Assembly: GCA_946481265.1 (NCBI GenBank) | Contig: CAMLNE010000092.1 | Location: 1 to 12,198, forward strand | Direction: 5' to 3' | Source of the DNA: an uncultured Panacagrimonas sp. | GTDB taxonomy: Bacteria; Pseudomonadota; Gammaproteobacteria; Nevskiales; Nevskiaceae | Length of the DNA: 12,198 nt | Shown here: piece by piece, positions 1-10,404 of the stretch | Layout: the number at the start of each line of letters is the position of its first letter | Position numbering within the stretch: the stretch's first letter is position 1 | Notes under the pieces: model-generated | The model's input: only the letters and a program-made list of their open reading frames with translations | Database searches by the model: none | What the model was told of the DNA's origin: nothing | Made by a program: the position numbers and the translations under genes

Positions 1-471
1 GATCTCGCGCTGCTCCACGTGGGCCGAGGCCAGCGCCTCCAGCAGCAGGTCGCGCACCAGCAGCCCGATCAGGTGGCCGGCGACGATGATCAGCACGCCG
101 AACAGCAGGGTCGGCAGGTAGCGCAGGACCTCGCGCAGCCACTCGGTGACCCCGGCCATGCCGGCCAGGCTGGTCGCGAAGCTGAGGAACAGCAGCAGGA
201 TGATCCAGAACGCGGCGGTGCCGATCAGGCGCAGCATCGTCGGCGACAGGCGCAGGCGTGCGGCGCGCTCGGCGCGCAGCACGCGATCGAGCGCTCGGTT
301 GATCCGGGTGCCCAGGCCGCGGATCGTGGCCCGTGCCGCGCGCGCCACCAGCCAGCCGAGCAGCACCAGCAGCAGGGCGCCGACCAGGTCGGGCACCCGC
401 TCGGCCAGCCAGTGGCCGAGCGCCAGGCTGCGCTGGCTCAGCGTGTCGAGGGCTGCGGCGATCAGGTCCAT
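1..471 (-). CDS. Multi-helix membrane protein, MscS-like N-terminal region (partial)
   Basis: This is the first 157 residues of a minus-strand gene whose 3' part lies beyond the left edge. Three hydrophobic segments are visible, at about residues 28-45, 83-104 and 117-138. They are separated by an Arg-rich stretch (residues 43-73) that probably faces the cytoplasm. This arrangement, with a short amphipathic N-terminus, resembles the transmembrane part that precedes the beta domain in small-conductance mechanosensitive channel relatives, or a 'conserved TM helix' protein. The pore helix and the MscS beta domain, which would settle the family, are not in the window. The ATG at 471-469 is the first start after the in-frame stop at 495-493. 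The ribosome binding site in front of it is weak. The gene runs in the same direction as the flavoprotein gene, 361 bases upstream. Membrane location is well supported; channel function is inferred. Confidence 0.7.
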   Translation of the reverse strand, partial: MDLIAAALDTLSQRSLALGHWLAERVPDLVGALLLVLLGWLVARAARATIRGLGTRINRALDRVLRAERAARLRLSPTMLRLIGTAAFWIILLLFLSFATSLAGMAGVTEWLREVLRYLPTLLFGVLIIVAGHLIGLLVRDLLLEALASAHVEQREI

Positions 472-832
472 GCGGGTGCAGGCGGCTGGAGGTCAGGCGG
501 ACGGCCTTCAGCGTATCGGAGAACGCCCGCGTGCAGGAGCTGCAGGAGTCGCAGGAGCGGCGCGTCGTTCATGTCCTGCATCACGGCCGCCGGGCGCGGC
601 GTCCCGCATCCCGGTCCTGGCGCAGAGCGCGTGACGCTGACCATGATCGGCAGAGAAGACCGCCACGACGATAGCGGTTCGCGCGGCGGCGACACGAAGG
701 CGGTCGACGTGGCGGGCGAGTCGCGCACCCTGCGCATCGACGACAAGGGCTGTCCCGATGGCGGCGCCGGCAACGCGCTGTTCTCCGGCCTTGATCTGCG
801 CCAAGCCCTGAGTCTGGAGCGCCGGCGCGCCG
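472..832. other. Gene-free spacer between two minus-strand genes
   Basis: I see no convincing gene in these 361 bases. Open frames exist on both strands, as expected in GC-rich DNA, but their products are rich in Arg, Pro, Ser and Ala without recognisable motifs. The best small candidate is a 39-residue minus-strand frame at 581-462. It contains a Leu-rich stretch and overlaps the start of the downstream membrane-protein gene by 10 bases, but has no good ribosome binding site. I found no hairpin followed by a run of T on the minus strand after the flavoprotein gene, so an intrinsic terminator is not evident. A promoter for the membrane-protein gene is also not obvious. Confidence 0.5.
533..559. 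repeat. Three tandem copies of a 9-base unit
   Basis: GCAGGAG followed by two variable bases occurs three times in a row, at 533, 542 and 551. Read on the minus strand, it would encode Leu-Leu-x triplets in the 39-residue frame at 581-462. It may be a chance or slippage-derived minisatellite. Confidence 0.5.
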
Positions 833-2092
833 CTAGCCGGCCTCGCCGTCGCGCGCATGCCACCGCGCGGCGGCACGCCCGGCGCGCAGGCCGCTGGCGA
901 AGCAGGCGGTCAGCAGGTAGCCGCCGGTCGGTGCTTCCCAGTCCAGCATTTCGCCTGCGCAGAACAGCCCGGGCAGGGACTGCAGCATCAGCCCGCGGTC
1001 CAGCGATTCCAGGCGCACGCCGCCGGCGCTGCTGATCGCCTCGGCCAGGGGACGCGGGCGCAGCAGCGTCAGCGGCAGGTGCTTGATCGCCTCGGCCAGC
1101 CGTGCCGGGTCGCTGCGCTGCTGGGGCGTCGTGCACTCGAACAGCAGCGCGGCGCGCGCGCCCTCGAGGCCGGCGACGCGGCGCAGGTGTTCGCCGAGCG
1201 AGCGCTTGCCGCGCGGTCGCGACAGCGCGGCGGCCAGCGCGTCGCGCTCGCGCTCCGGTTGCAGGTCGAGCCAGACAGGGGCCTGGCCATCCTGCGCCAG
1301 GGTTTCGCGCAGGTCGGCCGAGGCAGCGTAGACCAGACCGCCCTCGATGCCCTGGGCGGTGAGCACGAATTCGCCGCGCTGCTGCCGCGGATGCCCGTCG
1401 CTGGACCGCCAGTGCAGGACCACCGGCTTGACCGGGGCCCCCGCGAAGCGTGTCGACAGGTGCTCGCTCCAGGCCAGCTCGAAGCCACCGTTGGCGGGGC
1501 CCAGCGCAGACAGCCCGGCGCCGCAGTCCTGCAGCAACCCGACCCAGCCGCCGTCCGAGCCGAGTTCCGGCCAGGAACCGCCGCCCAGCGCCAGCACCAC
1601 AGTGCGGGTGCGCAGCGTGCGCGCACCGTCGGACGTGGCGAAATCCAGGCGCAGGCCCTGCTCGGGGTCGCGTGCCAGTCCCACCAGGCGGTGCCCGGTG
1701 TGGAAGCGCACGCCCTGCGCGCGCAGGCGGCGCACCCAGCCGCGCAGCAGCGGTGCGGCCTTCAGGTCGCGCGGAAACACGCGGCCCGAACTGCCGACGA
1801 AGGTCTCCACGCCCAGGCCGCGCGCCCACTCGCGCAGCGCTTCGGCGCCGAAGTCGTGCAGCCAGTCTGCAACCTCGCGGCTGCGCCCACGGTAGCGGGA
1901 GACGAACGCCTCGAAGGGTTCGCCGTGGGTCAGGTTCAGCCCGCCCTTGCCCGCGATGAGGAACTTGCGGCCGACCGAGCCCATGCGGTCGTACAGGTCG
2001 ACCCCGCAGCCGGCGGCGCGGGCGCATTCGGCCGCCATCAGGCCGGCGGGGCCGCCGCCGACGACGACCAGGTGCGAGGAAGAGATGGACAT
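833..2092 (-). CDS. HI0933/BaiN-like flavoprotein, TIGR03862 type (FAD-dependent oxidoreductase)
   Basis: The 419-residue product is a soluble FAD-binding oxidoreductase of the HI0933-like family, closest in style to the TIGR03862 subgroup. The N-terminus carries the dinucleotide-binding GGGPAG (residues 12-17). Next comes the family signature GRKFLIAGKGGLNLT (41-55). The C-terminal part holds the second FAD-contacting region, with CAGEMLDWEAPTGGY near residue 385. Length is normal for the family (about 400 residues). Substrate and physiological role are unknown. BaiN, a relative, reduces bile acid intermediates, but that function should not be transferred here. The ATG at 2092-2090 starts directly before the Rossmann strand. 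Upstream extension to 2212 would add a low-complexity leader without support. There is no Shine-Dalgarno sequence, but a TACAAT box ends seven bases before the ATG, so the mRNA may be leaderless. The gene diverges from the pentapeptide-repeat gene at 2254. Confidence 0.88.
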   Translation of the reverse strand: MSISSSHLVVVGGGPAGLMAAECARAAGCGVDLYDRMGSVGRKFLIAGKGGLNLTHGEPFEAFVSRYRGRSREVADWLHDFGAEALREWARGLGVETFVGSSGRVFPRDLKAAPLLRGWVRRLRAQGVRFHTGHRLVGLARDPEQGLRLDFATSDGARTLRTRTVVLALGGGSWPELGSDGGWVGLLQDCGAGLSALGPANGGFELAWSEHLSTRFAGAPVKPVVLHWRSSDGHPRQQRGEFVLTAQGIEGGLVYAASADLRETLAQDGQAPVWLDLQPERERDALAAALSRPRGKRSLGEHLRRVAGLEGARAALLFECTTPQQRSDPARLAEAIKHLPLTLLRPRPLAEAISSAGGVRLESLDRGLMLQSLPGLFCAGEMLDWEAPTGGYLLTACFASGLRAGRAAARWHARDGEAG

Positions 2093-2098
2093 CGCGCG

Positions 2099-2104
2099 AT
2101 TGTA
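2099..2104 (-). promoter_or_regulatory. Candidate -10 box for the flavoprotein gene
   Basis: Read on the minus strand this is TACAAT, five of six matches to the sigma-70 -10 consensus. It lies six bases upstream of the ATG at 2092, so transcription would begin at or next to the start codon. No good -35 hexamer is seen at 16-18 bases spacing. Confidence 0.4.
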
Positions 2105-2197
2105 GGAGGCTGGATCCACCGGCTTGGCGCGTGGGGTCGGAAACCGGGCTGACATGAAGTGTCGGCGGCTGGAACTAGCCCTGACATCGCGGGGGCC

Positions 2198-2203
2198 TAG
2201 GCT
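2198..2203 (+). promoter_or_regulatory. Candidate -10 box (TAGGCT) for the pentapeptide-repeat gene
   Basis: TAGGCT fits the TAnnnT core of a -10 element and would give a leader of about 44 bases before the ATG at 2254. The same eight bases, TAGGCTGG, recur at 3863-3870 ahead of the kinase gene. No clear -35 box is seen. GGAACT at 2171-2176 resembles the upstream element of extracytoplasmic-function sigma promoters, but its spacing to CCTAG (19 bases) is longer than typical for RpoE. Confidence 0.3.
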
Positions 2204-2253
2204 GGTTTCCATCGAAGGACCCCTTCCTTCGAAACCTGTTCCGGAGCTCCGCC

Positions 2254-2544
2254 ATGAAAACCTTCAAGTCCGTCCTCGCTTCCGCCGCCATTGCCGCCGG
2301 CACGCTCAGCCTGGTGATGGCAACGATGCCCGCCCGCGCCGGCATCAACTGGAACGGGCCGATCCTCCAGGGTCCCGTCCTTCAGGGCCCGATTCTCCAG
2401 GGTCTGACATTGAACGGCCCGGTCCTGAACGGCCCGATTCTCCAGGGCATGCGGCTCAACGGCGTCGCCATCGGTTCGGCATCGCGGCCCGGCCAGTTCA
2501 TGGCCATCACGCTGCCCGGGGGCGAGACGTTCCCGCTGCACTGA
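2254..2544 (+). CDS. Secreted pentapeptide-repeat protein (N/Q-G-x-x-L repeats)
   Basis: This 96-residue protein has a signal peptide (residues 1-29: MKTFK start, hydrophobic core, cleavage expected after ARA), so the mature part is periplasmic or secreted. Residues 34-73 consist of eight back-to-back five-residue repeats, NGPIL, QGPVL, QGPIL, QGLTL, NGPVL, NGPIL, QGMRL and NGVAI. The inward-facing Leu/Ile every fifth residue is typical of pentapeptide-repeat beta-helices; eight repeats would make about two coils. The last 23 residues are hydrophobic and lack repeats. There are no cysteines and no catalytic motif, so a structural or binding role is likelier than an enzyme. The ATG has a GGAG element about 9 bases upstream. 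The next gene, an ADYC-domain lipoprotein, starts 35 bases downstream, and ADYC proteins are, from memory, often preceded by such repeats in the same chain. Confidence 0.8.
   Translation: MKTFKSVLASAAIAAGTLSLVMATMPARAGINWNGPILQGPVLQGPILQGLTLNGPVLNGPILQGMRLNGVAIGSASRPGQFMAITLPGGETFPLH
2353..2472 (+). repeat. Eight 15-base repeats encoding pentapeptides
   Basis: Eight consecutive 15-base units encode the N/Q-G-x-x-L/I pentapeptides. Units such as those at 2383 and 2428 are nearly identical (both end in GGCCCGATTCTC), which suggests recent unit duplication, while third-base differences elsewhere point to selection on the protein. Confidence 0.8.
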
Positions 2545-2579
2545 GCGCGCCGCCCATCGTCCAGAGCGAGCGCTCGACC

Positions 2580-3431
2580 ATGACGCGATGGGGCTGGTTG
2601 CCACTCCTTGTGGTGAGCCTGCTCGTCGGCTGCCAGCGCTCGGAGCCGCCCGCGGCTCCGGGCCCGGCCCCGGGTCCGGGCCCGGAGCCGACGACGCCAG
2701 ACATCCCGATGCGGGGTACGACCTTGAAAGCCGAGGGCGGCACATTCGTGCTGCGCCTGGGCGACGGCCGCGTGCTGCGCGGCGGCGAACTCACCGGCGC
2801 GATCGTGCACGTCGCCCTGGAAGGAGGGCGCGTCGCGCCGCTGCGCATCGCCTCGGTCACGCGCGACCCGGAGCAACCGGGCGTGTGGCGCCACGAGTTC
2901 GAGACCGACGATGGCCGTGGCGGGTGGCGCAACGCCTGTCCGCCCAACCCCGCAGGCGAGACCTGGGGCCTGCCGCTGTCGCTGCCGCCGGGCCATCCGG
3001 GGCGCGACGGCGAGATCACCGTCAGCTGCATTTCCGGCGTCGTGGCCAAGTGCGTCCGCTGGGGCTACCCGCCGTGGTCGCGCGGACCCGGCGGCGAGGA
3101 CCTGGCGCCGTTCCATGCTGCCTGCGTGCGGATGGCGCGGGCAGACTATTGCGGCGATGGCCATCCCCACACCAAGGACGGCACGTCGATCGACAACTAC
3201 GACGATCTGGGTATCCAGCGGCGCGGCGCGGCCGACGACGCGACGTACGTGTTCGAAGCCGGCTGGTCGCCCGCCGGCGCGGTGTGCGTGGCCCACCCGC
3301 GGTGGGCCGACCAGGGGACGGTCGCGCAGATTCGCAGCGAGTGCCCACGCCTGGCCGCCGTGCCGAACTGCGACGAGACCAGCGCCCGGGCGCTCGGCGC
3401 CCGCATGTTCAACCACTCGCGCATCCAGTAG
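2580..3431 (+). CDS. ADYC domain-containing lipoprotein
   Basis: The 283-residue product begins with a lipoprotein signal: a hydrophobic stretch and the lipobox LLVGC, with lipidated Cys18. A Pro/Gly/Ala/Glu linker (residues 22-43) tethers the rest outside the inner membrane. Residues 45-283 match the ADYC domain, named for its motif, here RMARADYCGDG (184-194). Other family hallmarks visible are CVRWGYPPW (158-166), the segment HTKDGTSIDNYDDLGIQ (197-213), FEAGWSPAGAVC (225-236) and a C-terminal MFNHS. Eight cysteines in the mature domain (120, 150, 158, 182, 191, 236, 255, 264) could form up to four disulfides. The biochemical function of the family is unknown. The start at 2580 is chosen because it puts the lipobox at the right distance; the upstream in-frame extension to 2124 overlaps the preceding gene. 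The short spacings, 35 bases upstream and 6 bases downstream, suggest an operon. Confidence 0.85.
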   Translation: MTRWGWLPLLVVSLLVGCQRSEPPAAPGPAPGPGPEPTTPDIPMRGTTLKAEGGTFVLRLGDGRVLRGGELTGAIVHVALEGGRVAPLRIASVTRDPEQPGVWRHEFETDDGRGGWRNACPPNPAGETWGLPLSLPPGHPGRDGEITVSCISGVVAKCVRWGYPPWSRGPGGEDLAPFHAACVRMARADYCGDGHPHTKDGTSIDNYDDLGIQRRGAADDATYVFEAGWSPAGAVCVAHPRWADQGTVAQIRSECPRLAAVPNCDETSARALGARMFNHSRIQ

Positions 3432-3437
3432 ACGCCG

Positions 3438-3725
3438 ATGACCACGGTCTGGCTCCTTCGCATCGCCGCCGGACTGCCGGCGCTCTTGGCTCCGCTGCTC
3501 TGGTTCGGCGGATTGTTCGCCTTCCTCGCGCAGGGCATCACGGACGCCCAGCGCGCCTACATCGTCGCCGGCATGGCCTATCCGCTGGTGTATGTCGGCT
3601 GCTTCGTCGCCTCGGTGAATTTCGTGCGCGCCGGCGACGTGGTGGCGGCGCAATGGGCCATCGCCGTTGCGCTCGCCTATCTGGTGGCGGTGCTCGCGCT
3701 GTGGCCGGTGCTCGGGCTGAAATGA
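3438..3725 (+). CDS. Small three-helix membrane protein of unknown function
   Basis: This is a 95-residue hydrophobic protein that I do not recognise. Three membrane segments are likely, at about residues 8-31, 42-63 and 68-93. Short polar turns carry ITDAQRA (34-40) and VRAGD (63-67). There is no cleavable signal peptide; the single cysteine (55) lies in the second helix. The gene starts six bases after the ADYC lipoprotein stop codon, so the two are very probably co-transcribed. It could be a membrane partner of the lipoprotein and the repeat protein, but nothing in its sequence says how. The codon pattern, GC-rich in third positions, and close coupling support a real gene. Confidence 0.65.
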   Translation: MTTVWLLRIAAGLPALLAPLLWFGGLFAFLAQGITDAQRAYIVAGMAYPLVYVGCFVASVNFVRAGDVVAAQWAIAVALAYLVAVLALWPVLGLK

Positions 3726-3862
3726 ACCCGTCTTTTCACGGGATCGCGACGAGACAGGCGATCCAGAACCCGAGTCCCGCGAGGCGCTAGCGGACCGGGA
3801 AACACGGCGGTGGCTGACACCATGTTTCAGCGCGCCGACACCGTCGGGGCGGGGCGTGGCGT

Positions 3863-3868
3863 TAGGCT
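3863..3868 (+). promoter_or_regulatory. Candidate -10 box (TAGGCT) for the kinase gene
   Basis: TAGGCT matches the TAnnnT core and sits within TAGGCTGG, which is identical to the sequence upstream of the gene at 2254. Transcription would start around 3875, giving a leader of about 24 bases without a Shine-Dalgarno sequence. No clear -35 box. Confidence 0.3.
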
Positions 3869-3898
3869 GGGCTGCCTCTTCGTCCGGCCTTGCCCGCC

Positions 3899-7603
<3,705 letters not shown>

Positions 7604-7631
7604 TTTCGATTTCGCGCTGGCCATCCGCCAG

Positions 7632-7928
7632 ATGGGCGACAGCGCACCGCTGTGGCGCAAGCTCGCACGTCGCTACTGCGACTCGGAGGCCGCGGGGCCG
7701 CGCATCGCGCAAGCACTGGCGGCGGGCGATCGTGCCGCGGCCAGCCGCGGCGCGCACACGCTCAAGGGCGTGGCGGCCACGCTCGGCCTGCTCGCGCTGC
7801 GACGTGCCGCCGCGGCGGTGGAGCACGAACTGGCCGACGACGGTGGCATCGCAATCCCCGACCTGAGCATGCTGGAGCGGGCCGAGGAGACGGCACGCCG
7901 GGTGATCGGTCAGCATCTGGCCTCGTGA
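7632..7928 (+). CDS. HPt phosphotransfer domain, probably the displaced C-terminus of the kinase
   Basis: The frame encodes a histidine phosphotransfer (HPt) domain with the motif GAHTLKG; the phosphorylated His codon is at 7755-7757. HPt domains relay phosphate from a receiver to a response regulator. The first in-frame ATG is at 7632 (98 residues), but domain-like sequence begins earlier: DDSGDFDFALAIRQ is encoded from about 7590, in frame with the kinase if one C of the C8 run is removed. A start at 7632 has no ribosome binding site and would cut the first helix of the domain. I therefore infer that this is the C-terminal end of a hybrid kinase of about 1342 residues, built like ArcB or BarA, with the phosphoacceptor at residue 1286. 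A free-standing HPt protein is the alternative. The regulator gene follows after 19 bases. Confidence 0.7.
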   Translation: MGDSAPLWRKLARRYCDSEAAGPRIAQALAAGDRAAASRGAHTLKGVAATLGLLALRRAAAAVEHELADDGGIAIPDLSMLERAEETARRVIGQHLAS

Positions 7929-7930
7929 CC

Positions 7931-7940
7931 GGGGAGGGGA
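7931..7940 (+). promoter_or_regulatory. Ribosome binding site supporting a GTG start
   Basis: GGGGAGGGGA lies seven bases before the GTG at 7948. It is the strongest Shine-Dalgarno sequence in this locus and decides the non-ATG start of the response regulator. Confidence 0.7.
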
Positions 7941-7947
7941 GCAGCAC

Positions 7948-8712
7948 GTGAAATCGCGCATCGCGGTGGTGGATGACGACGCGCTGGTGCGTGACGTCGT
8001 CGTGGAGTACCTCGCGGGGCAGGGGCTGGAGGTGCTGGGCCTGGACAGCGGCGAAGCCCTGCGCGCGGCATTCGCCACCGCCCCTCCGGACTGCGTCATC
8101 CTCGACCTGGTGATGCCGGGCGAGGACGGTCTGAGCGTGCTGCGCTGGCTGCGCGCGGGGGGCTTGGAGGTCCCGGTCATCATGCTCACCAGCGCCGACG
8201 GCACCGCCGATCGCGTGGTCGGCCTGGAACTGGGAGCGGACGACTACGTGTCCAAGCCGGCGGACCTGCGCGAACTGCTGGCCCGCGTGCGCAGCGTGCT
8301 CCGCCGCCGGCAGCGCGATCCGCTGCCCGTTGCGGCCCCGGTGCCGGTCGCAGCGGCGGAGCGCCGGGCGACGGCAGCCGGGGAAGCCTGGTTCGGTCGC
8401 TGGCGCCTGGACCGTGCGCGGCGGCGCATGGTCGATCCGGGCGGCGAGGTGCTGCCGGTGACCGGTGCCGAGTTCGCCCTGCTGTGCGTATTCGCCGATC
8501 ATCCCAATGTGGTGATGTCCCGCGAGCGCCTGCTGGAGCTGTCCGGAACCGACCCCGCCGAGGTGTTCGACCGCGCCATCGACCTGCGCATCACGCGCCT
8601 GCGACGCAAGATCGAGCCGGTGCCGGGCGATCCGACCGTGATCCGCACGGTGCGCGGGCATGGCGGCGGCTACGAGTATCTGCCATCCGAGGGGCCGAAC
8701 TACGGGCGCTGA
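7948..8712 (+). CDS. OmpR-family response regulator (receiver plus winged-helix DNA-binding domain)
   Basis: The 254-residue protein has an N-terminal receiver (residues 3-117) with acidic D10 and D11, phosphoacceptor D53 in ILDLVMP, T81 and K103. A linker of about 30 residues rich in Ala, Pro and Arg follows. The C-terminal winged-helix Trans_reg_C domain (about 148-247) includes [15 protein letters not shown], the recognition region [17 protein letters not shown] and the closing [10 protein letters not shown]. It should bind DNA when phosphorylated and regulate transcription. The GTG start is fixed by a strong ribosome binding site seven bases upstream. The gene lies 19 bases behind the HPt stop, so it is very likely in one operon with the kinase and is its cognate output. 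The target genes cannot be read from the window. Confidence 0.93.
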   Translation: MKSRIAVVDDDALVRDVVVEYLAGQGLEVLGLDSGEALRAAFATAPPDCVILDLVMPGEDGLSVLRWLRAGGLEVPVIMLTSADGTADRVVGLELGADDYVSKPADLRELLARVRSVLRRRQRDPLPVAAPVPVAAAERRATAAGEAWFGRWRLDRARRRMVDPGGEVLPVTGAEFALLCVFADHPNVVMSRERLLELSGTDPAEVFDRAIDLRITRLRRKIEPVPGDPTVIRTVRGHGGGYEYLPSEGPNYGR

Positions 8713-8762
8713 CCGCCGCGTCGGCGATCCACCCCGGGATCTGCGAAAAAGCTTGGGTGCGG

Positions 8763-8791
8763 CTGGAAATCCCCAAGCGAATCGCTACAAT
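8763..8791 (+). promoter_or_regulatory. Promoter of the rpsP operon
   Basis: A good -10 box TACAAT (8786-8791) is preceded at 17 bases by a weak -35 box CTGGAA (8763-8768). The following discriminator ACGCGC is GC-rich, as in promoters of translation genes subject to stringent control by ppGpp. Transcription would start near 8798, in a CCCTTTT tract. Confidence 0.55.
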
Positions 8792-8802
8792 ACGCGCCCT
8801 TT

Positions 8803-8822
8803 TCGCGGCCTGCCGGTCGCGA
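8803..8822 (+). promoter_or_regulatory. Hairpin in the rpsP leader
   Basis: TCGCGGCC pairs with GGTCGCGA (eight pairs, one G-U) around a four-base loop TGCC. It would form at the very 5' end of the mRNA, ending 20 bases before the rpsP ATG, and is followed by the palindrome TCTCGAGA (8826-8833). It could stabilise the transcript or serve as a regulatory leader; function unproven. Confidence 0.45.
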
Positions 8823-8842
8823 GACTCTCGAGATTGAACAGC

Positions 8843-9103
8843 ATGGTTACGATTCGTCTGGCTCGCGCCGGCTCCAAGAAGCGCCCCTTCTACCACGTGG
8901 TTGCCACGGACAAGCGCAGCGCGCGCGATGGCCGCTTCATCGAGCGCCTCGGTTATTACAACCCCACCGCGCAGGGCAAGGAGCAGAAGCTCGTGCTCGA
9001 CGTTGCCAAGCTGCAGGACTGGAAGAGCAAGGGCGCGCAGGTTTCCGAGCGCGTTTCCTATCTCGCCACGACGGTCCCTCCCGCCACGCCTGCAGCGGCC
9101 TGA
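8843..9103 (+). CDS. rpsP: 30S ribosomal protein S16
   Basis: The 86-residue protein is S16, which binds 16S rRNA and helps early 30S assembly. The N-terminus [17 protein letters not shown] is diagnostic. [11 protein letters not shown] (residues 31-41) and the following [14 protein letters not shown] region are also typical. Length is normal, with a short Ala/Pro/Thr C-terminal tail ([11 protein letters not shown]). The ATG at 8843 matches the conserved start; upstream in-frame codons back to 8660 encode no family sequence. It is the first gene of the conserved operon rpsP-rimM-trmD-rplS, with rimM only five bases downstream. A TACAAT promoter and a leader hairpin lie just upstream. Confidence 0.98.
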   Translation: MVTIRLARAGSKKRPFYHVVATDKRSARDGRFIERLGYYNPTAQGKEQKLVLDVAKLQDWKSKGAQVSERVSYLATTVPPATPAAA

Positions 9104-9108
9104 GCGCG

Positions 9109-9624
9109 ATGGGCCACCGGCTGGCGCTCGGTCGCGTCGCCGGGGTGTACGGGGTCAAGGGCTGGGTCAAGCTGCAGTCCTTCACCCGGCCCATCGACAA
9201 CCTCCTCGGTTATCGCGACGTCTGGCTCGCCAAGGGCGAGGGCTTCGCGGCGCGGATGGTCGAGGGCAAGGTCCACGGCGGCGGCATCGTCGCCCGCCTG
9301 AGCGGACCGGATGGACAGCTGATCGAGGACAGGGACGTGGCGGCGGCGCTGATCGGGACCGAGATCCAGGTCGAGAGAAGCCAGATGCCGGCGCCCGAGG
9401 CGGGACAGTTCTACTGGTTTGACCTGGTGGGACTCGAAGTGCGGAACATGGAAGGCGTGGTGCTGGGCAAGGTGGACAGCCTGACCAGCAACGGCGCGCA
9501 GGACGTGCTGGTGGTGCAGGACGGCGGGACGGAGCGGCTGATTCCGTTCGTGCACGGTCCGATCATCCAGTCGGTGGACCTGGACGGCGGCGGGATCGTC
9601 GCGGACTGGCAACCGGATTTCTGA
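9109..9624 (+). CDS. rimM: 16S rRNA processing / ribosome maturation factor RimM
   Basis: The 171-residue protein is RimM, an assembly factor that binds S19 and promotes maturation of the 30S head. The N-terminal beta-barrel domain shows ALGRVAGVYGVKGWVKLQSF (residues 5-24), the family signature. The C-terminal PRC-barrel starts around FYWFDLVGLEVRN and continues through VLGKVDSL, DVLVV and LIPFV to the end. Length is typical. It starts five bases after rpsP and lies 27 bases before trmD, consistent with co-transcription. Confidence 0.97.
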   Translation: MGHRLALGRVAGVYGVKGWVKLQSFTRPIDNLLGYRDVWLAKGEGFAARMVEGKVHGGGIVARLSGPDGQLIEDRDVAAALIGTEIQVERSQMPAPEAGQFYWFDLVGLEVRNMEGVVLGKVDSLTSNGAQDVLVVQDGGTERLIPFVHGPIIQSVDLDGGGIVADWQPDF

Positions 9625-9651
9625 GCAGCGGGCGGTTCAGGACGGCGACGG

Positions 9652-10404
9652 ATGATGAGGATCGAGGTCGTCACGCTGTTCCCGGAACTGGTCGAGGTGG
9701 TGACGCGGCATGGCATGCCGCGGGTCGCGGTGGAGCAGGGCGCGCTGGAAGTGGGGTGTCGCAATCCCCGCGACTTCGCGCAGAACCGCTGGCGCAAGGT
9801 CGATGAACGGCCTTTCGGCGGTGGGCCGGGCATGGTGATGCAGGCCGAGCCCCTGGCGCAGGCGATCGAGACCGCAAAGGCGGCGCTCGGGCCGGCGACG
9901 CGGGTGGTGATGATGTCGCCCCAGGGTGAGCGCATGGACCAGGCCTGGTTCGAGCGCCTGAGCGGGGAAGCCGGGCTGGTGGTGTTGTGCGGTCGCTACG
10001 AGGGCGTCGATGAGCGCCTGGTGACCGAGGCGGTGGACGTGGAGCTGTCGCTGGGCGATTTCGTCCTCTCCGGAGGCGAGTTGGCGGCGATGGTGCTGAT
10101 CGATGGCATCGCCAGGCTGTTGCCCGGGGTGCTCGGTCACGCGGAATCGGCGGGACAGGATTCGTTCTCGAACGGCCTGCTCGACCATCCGCACTACTCG
10201 CGGCCGGAGCAGTGGCGCGGGCAGGCGGTACCGGACGTATTGATGAGTGGCGATCACGCCAGACAGGCGCGGTGGCGGCTCAAGCAGGCACTGGGAAGGA
10301 CGTGGTTGCGTCGCCCGGATCTGCTGGACAGGTTGGAACTGGATGCGGAACAGCAGACCCTGCTCCGCGAATTCGTGGCAGAGCAGAAGGCAGGTGGATC
10401 ATGA
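9652..10404 (+). CDS. trmD: tRNA (guanine-N1)-methyltransferase TrmD
   Basis: The 250-residue enzyme methylates N1 of G37 in tRNAs that have G at position 36, using S-adenosylmethionine, and so prevents frameshifting. It is a SPOUT-class trefoil-knot protein acting as a dimer. Visible motifs are VVTLFPE near the N-terminus, [11 protein letters not shown] (52-62), the knot sequences [11 protein letters not shown] (112-122) and [13 protein letters not shown] (133-145), and [11 protein letters not shown] (175-185), whose Asp178 corresponds to the proposed catalytic Asp of the family. Start is ATG-ATG; either the first at 9652 or the second at 9655 could be used. Its stop overlaps the rplS start as ATGA (10401-10404), indicating translational coupling. 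Confidence 0.98.
   Translation: MMRIEVVTLFPELVEVVTRHGMPRVAVEQGALEVGCRNPRDFAQNRWRKVDERPFGGGPGMVMQAEPLAQAIETAKAALGPATRVVMMSPQGERMDQAWFERLSGEAGLVVLCGRYEGVDERLVTEAVDVELSLGDFVLSGGELAAMVLIDGIARLLPGVLGHAESAGQDSFSNGLLDHPHYSRPEQWRGQAVPDVLMSGDHARQARWRLKQALGRTWLRRPDLLDRLELDAEQQTLLREFVAEQKAGGS

Noticed and set aside
19..1035. Plus-strand open frame of 338 codons across the left spacer
   Set aside because: It overlaps the membrane-protein gene and the end of the flavoprotein gene in antisense. The segment from about 642 onward looks slightly protein-like (Asp/Gly-rich) but has no motif or ribosome binding site.
857..2152. Plus-strand open frame of 431 codons
   Set aside because: It is antisense to the well-supported flavoprotein gene, and its product is rich in Gln, Ala and Arg with no recognisable domain.
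3727..3742. Small hairpin CCCGT/ACGGG after the small membrane-protein gene
   Set aside because: Only five pairs, and the T residues are in the loop rather than behind the stem, so it is not a terminator.
8714..8740. Two short inverted repeats after the response regulator gene
   Set aside because: Each stem has only five pairs and no T run follows; a terminator cannot be claimed.
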